A stretch of 46,796 bases of DNA from Natrialbaceae archaeon (GTDB taxonomy: Archaea > Halobacteriota > Halobacteria > Halobacteriales > Natrialbaceae), in NCBI GenBank assembly GCA_003559215.1, contig PWMF01000213.1, positions 1 through 46,796 on the forward strand, read 5' to 3'. The notes under the pieces are model-generated. The model was not told the origin of the DNA, made no database searches, and saw nothing but the letters and a program-made list of their open reading frames with translations. Position numbers and translations under genes: made by a program. Shown in pieces: positions 1-7,523 of this stretch. The first letter of the stretch is position 1, and each line of letters starts with the position of its first letter.

Positions 1-2
1 AG

Positions 3-293
3 CGCGCTCGCGGCCGGACCGATCTCGACGCGCTCGAGACCGCCGTCACCGGTACCGGCGGCGCCCTCCTCGGGAGCATGTCGACGTCAGTCGCTGCCTT
101 CGCCGGCATGTTGATTCACCCTGACCCGTCGTTCGGGAACTTCGCGACGCTGGTCGTCCTGGCGATGGTCGCCGCGTTCGTTGCGAGTGTGGTCGTCCTG
201 CCGAGCCTGCTGTACCTGTGGGCGCGCTCCGTGAGCACCGAACCGGCGACCGAAGATGCTGACCCTGACGTCGTAGTGTCTACCCAGGACTGA
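3..293 (+). CDS. RND/MMPL-family membrane transporter, C-terminal fragment
   Basis: This is the last 96 codons of a gene that begins before the window. The visible part has a glycine-rich turn followed by the motif TGGALLGSMSTSVAAFAGML, which resembles the end of the conserved MMPL/RND permease segment. A second hydrophobic helix follows (about FATLVVLAMVAAFVASVVVL) and then a short acidic cytoplasmic tail. In RND-superfamily permeases this is the last helix pair of the second membrane domain. Haloarchaeal members are annotated as RND transporters or SecDF-like exporters of unknown substrate. The substrate cannot be read from this fragment. The gene ends with TGA and is followed by a long gap without genes. 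An internal ATG at 78 exists, but the frame is open to the window edge, so the fragment belongs to a longer protein. Confidence 0.75.
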   Translation, partial: RARGRTDLDALETAVTGTGGALLGSMSTSVAAFAGMLIHPDPSFGNFATLVVLAMVAAFVASVVVLPSLLYLWARSVSTEPATEDADPDVVVSTQD

Positions 294-651
294 GACGGAC
301 AGCTGTTACTCACGCGCTTGCCCGGGGACGCCCGGACCGCAACGAGCAGCGTGACTTCCAGCCACCAGTATGAGGCAGGCGTCTACGGTACGTCTGCCGC
401 TGCAACAATCACGCTCCACGTCTTACACGGGGATCCTTACAATTATGGGATGGACACGGTTCACCGCGTTACATCCTTCCGCTGTACTGAACGTTCGACC
501 TCCCGCGTTGATCGCTTCTCAGTCCGTGCAACATTCGCGCTGTGTATTCAGCACGGTTCCTCCAAAGTGTCTTCTATGTGATGAAAATGAGTACGCGAGG
601 TTCGCGCTCACTGGAACGACAGCGGCTTCGAGAACCGCCAAGCTCGTATAC

Positions 652-668
652 GGCGCACGAAGTGCGCC
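652..668. repeat. Perfect hairpin, 7-bp stem
   Basis: GGCGCAC (652-658), loop GAA, then GTGCGCC (662-668). It is isolated from the five-hairpin cluster that begins at 839 but lies in the same gap. Confidence 0.6.
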
Positions 669-838
669 ATTTCCCCGAGCGCGCCTTACTTCGGCTTCGC
701 CGCTCGTCTTTGTCACGGTTCTCGCCTGCATTGCTCGCTCCAAACCGGCCCACGGCGCGCTCGGCCTTTCTCGCGAGTTCCGAGGGAACGAGCGAGAGCT
801 CGAGAGAGCAAGCTCTTCCGGTGGTTGTTGATCGAAGT

Positions 839-982
839 CCGCAAGCGTGAGCGCTTGCGGCCCCTTCAGAAATTTTCGATTTCTGAGGACGCTTTTTGGG
901 GAGTTGAGCGGATTGCGGGCCGTCAGCCCGCAACCGGATGACGTGGCGACGGAACCGCCACGCGACCGGCCTACGGCCGGTC
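839..982. repeat. Cluster of five consecutive perfect hairpins
   Basis: Five perfect inverted repeats follow one another in 144 bp. They are CCGCAAGCG/CGCTTGCGG (839-860, loop TGAG), TCAGAAAT/ATTTCTGA (866-886), TTGCGGGC/GCCCGCAA (913-933), CGTGGCG/CGCCACG (942-962) and GACCGGCC/GGCCGGTC (964-982, loop TAC). The stems differ in sequence, so this is not a simple tandem repeat. The cluster lies just downstream of the TRAM gene stop (1011, minus strand), where it could act as a 3' UTR structure or terminator. It could equally be a mobile palindromic element. Confidence 0.7.
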
Positions 983-1010
983 ACGATACCCCGTGAAAGG
1001 AGTTCGTTCC

Positions 1011-1418
1011 TTAGAACGTGTCTTCGATGATCTCGCCGACCGCGAAGTTCGACTTGACCTCGGTGATCTCGACCTTGACGCGCTCGCCGACGTCGGCGCC
1101 CGGAACGATGATCACGTAGCCTCGCTCGACGCGAGCGATCCCGTCACCCTGCTTGCCGATGTCCTCGATCTCGACGTATCGAGTCTCGTTGACGTCGACC
1201 GGCGGCTGCGGCTCCGACGGTGCGGTCTGGGGCTGGGACGTCGATGCGGACGACTCCTCGGTTGTTTCATCACGAGAGATGAGCGCGACGCGGTAGACGT
1301 CACCGGCATCGATATCGCCGGTTTCGACCTCCTGTCGTGGCACCTCGATGACGTACCGATCCTCCTCTTCCGAGACTTCCGTACTGAACAAACACAACAG
1401 TTTTTCAGATATTTCCAC
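1011..1418 (-). CDS. TRAM domain protein (predicted RNA-binding)
   Basis: A 135-residue protein. The C-terminal 60 residues form a TRAM domain, with GDGIARVERGYVIIVPGADV followed by a VKVEITEVKSNFAVGEI strand pattern. TRAM is a small beta-barrel that binds RNA; it occurs in TrmA/RumA and MiaB enzymes and, as single-domain proteins, in archaea, where a role as RNA chaperone has been proposed. The N-terminal half is acidic and ends in a Ser/Thr/Pro/Gln-rich linker. I chose the GTG at 1418 because the resulting start (MEISEKLLCLF) is what I recall for haloarchaeal relatives. A TTG at 1451 would add 11 basic residues and looks less likely. The gene is convergent with the upstream transporter fragment. 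Confidence 0.8.
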   Translation of the reverse strand: MEISEKLLCLFSTEVSEEEDRYVIEVPRQEVETGDIDAGDVYRVALISRDETTEESSASTSQPQTAPSEPQPPVDVNETRYVEIEDIGKQGDGIARVERGYVIIVPGADVGERVKVEITEVKSNFAVGEIIEDTF

Positions 1419-1517
1419 AGGTAGACCCTCGGCTTTGACTCTGCGTGCCAACCGTAATAGAACTACCGAACGACTACCGTGGTGTCCCGTGGCACTCGCG
1501 GGACGTCACCGCGGTCG

Positions 1518-3245
1518 TCAGTCGGCGTGCTCGAGCGGACGTGCCGTCGCGAACCCCTCGAGATCGACCTCGCCGCCGAAATCGGCGTCGGAAACGGAGT
1601 CGTAGGGGCGGTTGACGACGATATCCCCCGCAGTCGAACTCCCGATGCCGGGGATGATCGTGAGCTCGTCCATCGAGGCGTCGTTGAGATCCAACGGGTA
1701 CGGCACTCCCGTCACCGATCGGTAACCGTGGTCGACGACCGCGACGTCGATCGTCTCTCCCAGCGGGCGCTCGCCGGGAATACCGACCAGCAGCGGGTAG
1801 GTTCCCAGCTGGCGGCCGAACGTCTTCCCGTCCTGGTGGTACTCGAGGTGGACGTCCGGCAGGACGGTTCCGAGCGGGGCAACGCGGGCGAGCATCGGGT
1901 TGTCGATATCCTCGCGTACCTGCCGTTTGTAGCTCTTAAAGAGGCTCTTGTGCTCGTTTGCGATCTCGGCACCCGTTTCGCTCATCTCGGTGCCGTCGAA
2001 CGACATCACCTGCCGGATGTTCACCCGGCGGAGCATGTACCCCTCGTCGTACACCCGGTGGAGAAACTCGAGGTTGCGCTCGTAGGTCTCCTCGCGCTCG
2101 CCCTTGAGCCCATGCAGGAGGTTGATACCGGGTAGGAGCTTGGGGAGGCGGGTCGGCGCCCCCTCCTTCGCCGAGCCGTTCGGGTCGTCCGACCCTCCCG
2201 GCCGCCACCCCGCTTCCTCGTTGACGATCCGAACCGCCTCGAAACACTCCTCTGCGGTGACGTTCAGGTTGTTCTCCTCCTGGACGAGCGGGTCGGCCGA
2301 CTCGAGCCCGAACGCGGCGGTGTCGCCGGGCGTGTTGTGTTCGGCGATGATTCGGATCCCCTCCCGACTCTTTTCGGGCCACTCGACGATCGTGATGGGG
2401 TTCATGTTGTCGAGATGCAGCGTCTCGAGGTCGGGCGCGACCTCGCGGATCCCGCCGTACAGCGAGCGCAGGGCGTCGGGGTTCGGCGCCTCGCCGTCGC
2501 CGCCGTAGGCGAGGATGTCAGCCTGGCGGCCGATCCGGAAGTGCCGAACGCCGAGATCGGAGAGGGCGTCGACCTCGCCGACGACCGACGGCGGCGGTCG
2601 GAACGTCGGATTCCCGTAGAGAGGTTCGGTACAGAACGAACACCGGTAGGCACAGCCCCGCGAGGTCTCGAGTTCGGCGATGAGGTACTCGGGGTGGTTC
2701 GGATGTTGCTCGACGATGAACGCGCCCTCCTGGGCCCACCGCGAAACCTCGTCGACGTCGCGCATACGGTTGGAAAAGCCCTCGAGGCCGCTCTCGACCA
2801 GATCGTGGACGGCGGCCTCGACGTCGCCCTTGGCGACGAAATCGAAGTCCAGGTCCTGGCGCTCGGTTTCGGTGCCGCCGGCGTTCTCGTCGCCGACGCC
2901 GAACTTCACGGGGCCGCCCATCAGGCTCGTGCCGCTCGCGGTCCATGCCAGTTTGCGGACCTCGTCGGGCTCGGCCGGTGTGCCGCCGACGTACTTTCCG
3001 GGGACGGTCATCCCCCCGAGGTAGCACAGCAGGTCGGCCTCGTCGACGTCGCGCCACCGGTCGGGCTCGTCGCGCAGGCCGTCGATCGTGTGGTACGTAA
3101 TCTGCTCGCGGGGAACGCCCGCGTCGACGAGCGCCCCTGCGGTGTATCGGGGATACGTCGAGATGTACGGCGGCACCCCGAAGTGGGCGGGCTCGTCGAC
3201 GTAGCCGTCGACGATCGTCACCGACAGCGTCTCGGGGTCAGTCAT
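1518..3245 (-). CDS. Radical SAM protein with C-terminal helix-hairpin-helix
   Basis: A 575-residue protein. The cluster-binding motif CAYRCSFC (Cys198, Cys202, Cys205) is a canonical CxxxCxxC for a 4Fe-4S cluster and S-adenosylmethionine. The roughly 190 residues before it form an alpha/beta region (TIVDGYVDEPAHFG at the start, then LLCYLGGMTVPGKYVGGTPA) that resembles the cobalamin-type leading domain of B12-binding radical SAM enzymes, but no clear B12 His motif is visible. The C-terminus has a helix-hairpin-helix (IIPGIGSSTAGDIV, about residues 531-545), suggesting contact with nucleic acid. Related proteins are widespread in archaea and uncharacterised. The ATG at 3245 was chosen because the reading frame upstream is low-complexity and crosses a 30-bp palindrome (3295-3324). 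Confidence 0.85.
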   Translation of the reverse strand: MTDPETLSVTIVDGYVDEPAHFGVPPYISTYPRYTAGALVDAGVPREQITYHTIDGLRDEPDRWRDVDEADLLCYLGGMTVPGKYVGGTPAEPDEVRKLAWTASGTSLMGGPVKFGVGDENAGGTETERQDLDFDFVAKGDVEAAVHDLVESGLEGFSNRMRDVDEVSRWAQEGAFIVEQHPNHPEYLIAELETSRGCAYRCSFCTEPLYGNPTFRPPPSVVGEVDALSDLGVRHFRIGRQADILAYGGDGEAPNPDALRSLYGGIREVAPDLETLHLDNMNPITIVEWPEKSREGIRIIAEHNTPGDTAAFGLESADPLVQEENNLNVTAEECFEAVRIVNEEAGWRPGGSDDPNGSAKEGAPTRLPKLLPGINLLHGLKGEREETYERNLEFLHRVYDEGYMLRRVNIRQVMSFDGTEMSETGAEIANEHKSLFKSYKRQVREDIDNPMLARVAPLGTVLPDVHLEYHQDGKTFGRQLGTYPLLVGIPGERPLGETIDVAVVDHGYRSVTGVPYPLDLNDASMDELTIIPGIGSSTAGDIVVNRPYDSVSDADFGGEVDLEGFATARPLEHAD

Positions 3246-3294
3246 GGCGGCGAGTAGCGCCTCGAGCGGTAAAACGGTGACTACACGAAAGCCC

Positions 3295-3324
3295 TCGCCA
3301 GTCGCGGCGCGCCGCGACTGGCGA
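3295..3324. repeat. 30-bp perfect palindrome
   Basis: Two 15-base arms (TCGCCAGTCGCGGCG and its exact reverse complement) meet without a spacer. The palindrome starts 50 bp before the radical SAM start codon. The bases after it (ACCCCTTTCAGTCCCACCCG) remind me of dispersed haloarchaeal intergenic repeats. It could be a dimeric operator, a processed hairpin in the leader RNA, or a repeat element. Confidence 0.85.
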
Positions 3325-3490
3325 CCCCTTTCAGTCCCACCCGACGGAGAAGGGACGAGGAGGGGGAACCCGTAGCTCGGTCGATCGGCCGATACCGGTG
3401 GCTTGCTCGACGGTCGAACCGACCGCGGTCGGCTGCTCGGAGCGTGCCGTAACCCCGACGTTGATGGTCGTCGTGGCGGTAGTACCGCGT

Positions 3491-3649
3491 ATGCCACCGA
3501 CGGAGGAGATCGTCTGCACCGCCGAGGACTGCTTTCTCGACCTCTTCGAGAACCACTACACGTACGACGTGCCCGACGACTTCGACGTCTCGGAGCTGTC
3601 CTGTCCGGTCTGTGGCGGCACGGACTGTCTGAAACCCGTCGAACTCTGA
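3491..3649 (+). CDS. Small cysteine-rich protein (probable zinc-binding; DUF7559-like)
   Basis: A 52-residue protein with Cys9, Cys14, Cys38, Cys41 and Cys46; CPVCGGTDC is a zinc-ribbon half. The body is acidic (ENHYTYDVPDDFDVSEL). The pattern matches what I remember of a haloarchaeal mini-protein family (DUF7559), but that name is from memory. Many such haloarchaeal zinc-finger micro-proteins are expressed, and most have no known function. The open frame extends upstream to 3398, but the ATG at 3491 gives the compact conserved form. The gene stands alone between the divergent radical SAM gene and the Hsp20 gene. Confidence 0.7.
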   Translation: MPPTEEIVCTAEDCFLDLFENHYTYDVPDDFDVSELSCPVCGGTDCLKPVEL

Positions 3650-3734
3650 GGAACTCCGGACGAGACCGTCGGGTCCGGTAGTTTCCGCGCCACAATCACT
3701 AAGAACGAGCCCCGCGTACCGTTCGAACCTGATC

Positions 3735-3806
3735 ATGACCAGGATCCCTCGGCCGCCGCGTCGTCCGGGCCGCTGGCAGTTACCCCGCGAGGCGGATCGC
3801 CGATGA
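3735..3806 (+). CDS. Possible 23-codon upstream ORF of hsp20
   Basis: An ATG at 3735 opens a short Arg/Pro-rich frame that stops at TGA 3804-3806. It overlaps the Hsp20 start as ATGA, the arrangement used for translational coupling. No conservation can be judged here, and the composition is that of random GC-rich DNA, so this is a low-confidence call worth noting only for the overlap. Confidence 0.2.
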   Translation: MTRIPRPPRRPGRWQLPREADRR

Positions 3807-4273
3807 GCCTCGCGAGTCTCGCGGACGCCGTCAGCTCCGCGCTCTACCGCCAGATCGGCCGCGCCAACGGTCGCGTGCAGCGCCACCGCCCCCTGGCGGT
3901 CGACGTCCTCGAGAACGAGACCGGCTACCTCGTCGTCTTCGACGCCCCCGGCGCCGGCCCCGACGACATCCAGGTCCGCTACCTCGAGGGGACGGTCACG
4001 GTCAAAATCGACCGCTTCCGGCAGTTCCACGACGGCTACGAGATGCGCTTTCCTGGCCGCGGGATGGAACTCGAGGGCGAGGCCGAACTCCCCGGCGACG
4101 CGCTCGTCGAACCCGACGCGGGGACGGCCACGCTCTCGGAGTCGGGCGCCCTGCGGATCGAGATCCCGAAGCGCTCGGCGGTCGACGACGACCAGGCCCT
4201 CGAGAGCCGGCCGACACCCGAGGACGCGAGCGGTACCGGACCCGGGACCGACGAGATCGCGATCGACGACTAG
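3803..4273 (+). CDS. Hsp20/alpha-crystallin family small heat shock protein
   Basis: A 156-residue protein with an alpha-crystallin domain from about residue 30 to 130. Visible features are the PLAVDVLENETGYLVVFDAP first strands, a central YLEGTVTVKIDRF strand pair, a VEGEA-like stretch (ELEGEAELPGDAL) and the closing GALRIEIPKR, equivalent to the GVLxIxxPK signature. The C-terminal tail is acidic and low in complexity. Small heat shock proteins hold unfolding client proteins without ATP. The stop codon shares the four bases CTAG with the stop of the convergent oxidase gene. The start ATG overlaps the stop of a short upstream frame. Confidence 0.85.
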   Translation: MSLASLADAVSSALYRQIGRANGRVQRHRPLAVDVLENETGYLVVFDAPGAGPDDIQVRYLEGTVTVKIDRFRQFHDGYEMRFPGRGMELEGEAELPGDALVEPDAGTATLSESGALRIEIPKRSAVDDDQALESRPTPEDASGTGPGTDEIAIDD

Positions 4274-5463
4274 TTCTCTCGAATCGTCATCCCCTCGACG
4301 ACGTCGAACGACTCGTCGCCGTCGAAGCGGGTCGGATCGAACTCGTCGATTCCCTCGCCGCCAAGCACCTGATCGGCGACGCGCTCGCCGATCGCGGGCG
4401 CACGCATGAAGCCGTGGCCCTGGAACCCGGTGGCGACGTACAGCCAGTCCTCGAGTTCGCCCACCAGCGGGTCCCGATCCGGCGTCGCCGTACACAGCCC
4501 CGCCCAGGCTCGCACGAGATCGTCGGGCTCGAGGTGGATCCCCGGCACCCGGTGGGCGACGCGCTCGAGCAGGTCCGTCGCGAAGCCCGAGGAGGCGTCC
4601 CGATCGTAGTCGTCGGGATCGGCTTCGACGTACTCGGTGCCGTCGCCCGCCAGGACGCCGTCGGTGTGGGGACGCAGGTAGAACTCGCCGGTCGCGTCGT
4701 AACACATCGGCTCGGCGAGCTCGCAGTCGACGACCAGCGCCTGCACGCGGTACGGTTTCATCGCGATCGAAACCCCGGCGTCCGCGAGCACCCCTTTCGT
4801 ATGCGCCCCCGCGGCGACGAGCACGGCGTCGACCTCGTGGGTACTCCCGTCGGCGTCCAGGACGACGCGGGCGGGATCGGTCCGAACCCGAACCGGCGTC
4901 TCCGGGCGCAGCGTCGCCCCGGACCCGTCGGCGGCCGCCGCGAGACAGGCCGTGTACTTGGCAGGGTCGGTGTAGCCCGCGGCGCCGGCGATCCCCGCGA
5001 CCGCGACGTCGTCGGTCCGCAGCGCGCGGAACCGCTCGGCGAGTTCGTCTCCGTCGACCTCGAGCGCGATCGTCCCGTTCTCCTGCATGCGCGTGATCTG
5101 GTCGCGAAGCGCCTCGGCGTTGCGCTCGTCGTCCTCCCGAGCGAGCCAGACGTAGGGACACTCGACGAACGGGAACGTGTCGTCGCCCGACAGATCCCGG
5201 AAGCGCTCGATCGCGTCGCCCCCGATCTCGGCGTCGAGCGGGTCGGCGAAGGCGTCGTAACAGACCCCCGCCGCGCGACCGCTCGAGCCGCTGGCGACCG
5301 AGCCGCGGTCGTACAGCGTCACGTCGGCCCCCTCCCGGGCCAGGTCGTAGGCCGCGGTCGCGCCGATCGCGCCCGCACCGACGACGGCCACCTCGAGGTC
5401 CCGACCGCGCTCGGTGAAGGCGTCCGCGCCGACCGCGAGCTCGGGTTCCTCGTCCCCGCTCAT
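4270..5463 (-). CDS. FAD-dependent DAO-family oxidoreductase (glycine/sarcosine oxidase-like)
   Basis: A 397-residue flavoprotein of the D-amino-acid oxidase fold. The N-terminal Rossmann motif VVGAGAIGATAAYDL (about residues 27-41) binds the FAD ADP moiety, and an acidic residue ends the second strand (TLYDRG). The C-terminus carries the usual ATGFQGHGFMRAP segment near residue 350, which covers the flavin in this family. Relatives oxidise the amine of glycine, sarcosine, proline or related N-methyl amino acids. The substrate is not readable. The gene overlaps the upstream creatininase gene by ATGA, so the two form an operon. It is convergent with hsp20 and shares a CTAG double stop with it. 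Confidence 0.85.
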   Translation of the reverse strand: MSGDEEPELAVGADAFTERGRDLEVAVVGAGAIGATAAYDLAREGADVTLYDRGSVASGSSGRAAGVCYDAFADPLDAEIGGDAIERFRDLSGDDTFPFVECPYVWLAREDDERNAEALRDQITRMQENGTIALEVDGDELAERFRALRTDDVAVAGIAGAAGYTDPAKYTACLAAAADGSGATLRPETPVRVRTDPARVVLDADGSTHEVDAVLVAAGAHTKGVLADAGVSIAMKPYRVQALVVDCELAEPMCYDATGEFYLRPHTDGVLAGDGTEYVEADPDDYDRDASSGFATDLLERVAHRVPGIHLEPDDLVRAWAGLCTATPDRDPLVGELEDWLYVATGFQGHGFMRAPAIGERVADQVLGGEGIDEFDPTRFDGDESFDVVEGMTIREN

Positions 5464-6224
5464 CGGCCATCACGAGGCCAGCAGGCCTCGAGCGGGCGCT
5501 CGGCGAGCCAATCGAGCAGCGCGTGGAGCCGATCCCGCCCGGTCTCGAACAGCTGCCGGCCCTTCTCGGGGTCGGCCTGGGTGGGTCGCCCGACGGCACC
5601 GCTCTCCGAGAAGTCGATCGTGTCGAACCCGAGGACGGCGCCGTGGACCGACTCGCCCCACCCCTCGCTCGCGCCGGCCTCGGCGGCCTCGAGTGCGTCG
5701 GGTCGGACCAGGTCCTCGCGGAGATGCCACAGCAGGCTCGACTCCGCCGCATCGGCGTGGCCGCCGTCCTCGTCGAACAGCTCGTCGGCCAGTTCGTCGA
5801 CGGCGTCCCACCAGTTCCAGGGTGGGGCGAACGCCGTCCGCTCCTCGCGCAGCCGTCGGGCGGCCCGCCGGAGTGCCCCCGAGTTGCCGCCGTGGCCGTT
5901 GACCACGACGACCTTCCGGACGCCCTGGGCGGCGAGGCTCGAGACTGTCTCCCGGACGTACTCCTCGAACGTCTCCGGGCCGACGTACAGCGTCCCGTCG
6001 AACTGTCGGTGGTGTTCGCTGACGCCGACCGGGAGCGTCGGGAGGACGACCGCGTCCTCGCGGTCGGTCGCTGTGTGAGCGAACGCCTCGGCTGCCATGT
6101 GGTCCATCCCCAGCGGGAGCGCGGGGCCGTGCTGTTCGGTGCTTCCGACGGGAAAGACGGCGACGTCGGCCGCCTCGAGGTCGTCGGCGGCCGCCGTCGT
6201 CGTCCGTTCGCCGAGCAACGTCAT
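5460..6224 (-). CDS. Creatininase family protein
   Basis: A 254-residue metal-dependent amidohydrolase. The family motifs are in order: VGSTEQHGPALPLGMDH (metal ligands Glu30, His32, Asp41), VVVNGHGGN (109-114) and HADAAESS (His156, Glu161). Family members include creatininase, an amidase of riboflavin/F420 biosynthesis (ArfB) and mycofactocin MftE. The coupled DAO-type oxidase (ATGA overlap) would fit a creatinine to sarcosine route, but no creatinase is visible, so a related cyclic amide or formamide is equally likely. It is the first gene of its two-gene operon. The upstream side opens onto the AT-rich island. Confidence 0.85.
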   Translation of the reverse strand: MTLLGERTTTAAADDLEAADVAVFPVGSTEQHGPALPLGMDHMAAEAFAHTATDREDAVVLPTLPVGVSEHHRQFDGTLYVGPETFEEYVRETVSSLAAQGVRKVVVVNGHGGNSGALRRAARRLREERTAFAPPWNWWDAVDELADELFDEDGGHADAAESSLLWHLREDLVRPDALEAAEAGASEGWGESVHGAVLGFDTIDFSESGAVGRPTQADPEKGRQLFETGRDRLHALLDWLAERPLEACWPRDGR

Positions 6225-6931
6225 ACCCGTCGATGGACGCCGGAGGGACTTATTTACACGGGGAAGGATCGAAAAAGGACTCGACGAAACCCTTCGGAGG
6301 TGGTCGAACGTGTCTATCCGGGAGTGGGCGGTTCGTACTCACGTTGGTACCGAGCCGAGACACACCCCCGTTTCAGCAATTTCGAAGGGCGGACCGTTGC
6401 CCCACCCACCATCGTTTCATGAATTATTCGAACCAACGGTGGGTATTCCGCAAGGAAGACGTCCTCATTGCTGGTTCCTGGCTTCGGATTCGCATGATGA
6501 AGCCAGCCGTAGTTAGCAGCAGATAGGAACACAATTTCTTTACTCAAACTTGGAGGTGAAACTCGTGTTCTGTACAGGTGGAGTAGATACCATCGCCAGC
6601 ATCTACGAGCGAATCGAGTGGTTCTCCGCCGAAGCGGGCGAAGCCTGTGAAGGCAGCTTTTTAGCGTAGATCTTTGCAAGCGGTTCGAGCGGCCGCAGAG
6701 GGCGAGGAGCCGCAGCAAAAAGCATGTTTGCATTTTTGTATCGCTCTTACAGTAAAAGGCTCGCTGAAACGAAATGACGAAACAAGCGTCAACCCCATAC
6801 GTATTGGATGATGCATTCTCAACTTCTGCTCAATTGCCTACACAGCGTTATAGACTCCGATGAGGAACAGCTACTTCCGTCACCGCTAAATTTCTACGCA
6901 TTCCATATTGAAATCTGAATAGTGCCATCGA
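6225..6931. other. 707-bp gap, composition shifts from GC-rich to AT-rich
   Basis: No gene is recognised. Open frames on the plus strand (6097-6516 and 6233-6526) and minus strand (6314-6733) give translations without domains. A plus-strand stretch around 6538-6669 reads as a plausible but orphan peptide without a start (contains DTIASIYERIEWFSAEAGEA). An imperfect hairpin (ACCCACC at about 6403 with GGTGGGT at about 6445) is visible. GC content falls after about 6500, marking the left edge of an island that extends to about 7500. Confidence 0.5.
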
Positions 6932-7177
6932 CTACGGATTATCTTGATAGAGGTACTCTTTTGCCTCACTTACATTCATAACATCTGGATAATGTGGAAG
7001 CATGTACATTTGGTCACATGTACAGCGAAGACACAACAGAAGATAGTAATGCTCACCGTGGTTGCTCCGATGTTCTAGCCACCAACTGTTAGTCTGTTCT
7101 CCATCAATGAGCTCACCGCATTCTTGACATTCTTTCGGCTGGAAAGGTGGATTTGGTTCCGGAAAGTACAGGCTCAT
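6932..7177 (-). CDS. Hypothetical zinc-ribbon-like small protein in AT-rich island
   Basis: An 81-residue protein I do not recognise. It has CQECGELI near residue 17 and CLRCTC near residue 48, a plausible two-knuckle zinc ribbon, separated by a Trp/His/Tyr-rich middle (SWWLEHRSNHGEHYYLL). It lacks the acidic bias of its neighbours, and its codons use A and T freely, unlike every flanking gene. That points to recent transfer, from a virus or plasmid for example. The start ATG (7177) and stop TAG are unambiguous. No partner gene accompanies it; both flanks are non-coding. Confidence 0.5.
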   Translation of the reverse strand: MSLYFPEPNPPFQPKECQECGELIDGEQTNSWWLEHRSNHGEHYYLLLCLRCTCDQMYMLPHYPDVMNVSEAKEYLYQDNP

Positions 7178-7523
7178 ACAAAAACCCCACCAAGCTATTA
7201 CTTATACCTTTCAACTCAACAGAAAAATTGAGAAATGTCTGTGAAGTTTGGTGGTGGATTGTCTAACATGAACCATCATTCTCCCCACAATCCAATCTAT
7301 GTCCGCAACTGAATTGAGGGTTTGTGGTCACCCGCGTACTTTTGTAACCACGCCTGTCTCTCGATATATATTGACGACAACAGCCTCACAGCAGGCAATG
7401 TGTGTAGGTGGACCCGACAATTAGACTGTTGCTAATCAGGAATCGCGTTAGGTTCGCCCGACTACGTAATGATTCGCTATTTCAGCAGTTCTTTAGAAGA
7501 CGAAATCCGGAGACGGAGCGACG
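7178..7523. other. 346-bp AT-rich gap, nothing recognised
   Basis: The right half of the island. No open frame, RNA gene or clear repeat was identified. GC content returns to the chromosomal level at about 7500. Confidence 0.45.

Larger units (their letters stand above)
294..1010. other. 717-bp gap rich in inverted repeats, no gene recognised
   Basis: Several open frames cross this stretch on both strands, but their translations are Arg/Ser-rich, have no recognisable domain and mutually overlap, so I call none of them. Base composition is lower in GC than the flanks between about 360 and 600. From 652 onward the gap carries a series of perfect short hairpins, listed separately. The 785-835 stretch resembles part of the repeat at 20590-20640 (both contain GAACGAG, then AGCTCTTC followed by GGTG). 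The gap therefore looks like an accumulation site for dispersed palindromic elements between the transporter and the convergent TRAM gene. Confidence 0.5.

Noticed and set aside
839..982. CRISPR or attachment-site reading of the hairpin cluster
   Set aside because: Stem sequences differ from one another and no integrase or cas gene is nearby.
3281..5752. 823-codon open frame on the minus strand
   Set aside because: It overlaps the DAO, Hsp20 and creatininase genes in other frames, is Arg/Gly-rich and lacks any domain; typical shadow frame of GC-rich DNA.
4414..6078. 554-codon plus-strand open frame
   Set aside because: Antisense to the DAO and creatininase genes; composition mirrors their codons, and no motif is present.
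6314..6733. 139-codon minus-strand frame in the AT-rich gap as a transposase remnant
   Set aside because: No DDE, HUH or zinc-finger motif could be seen in any frame, and no terminal repeats were found.
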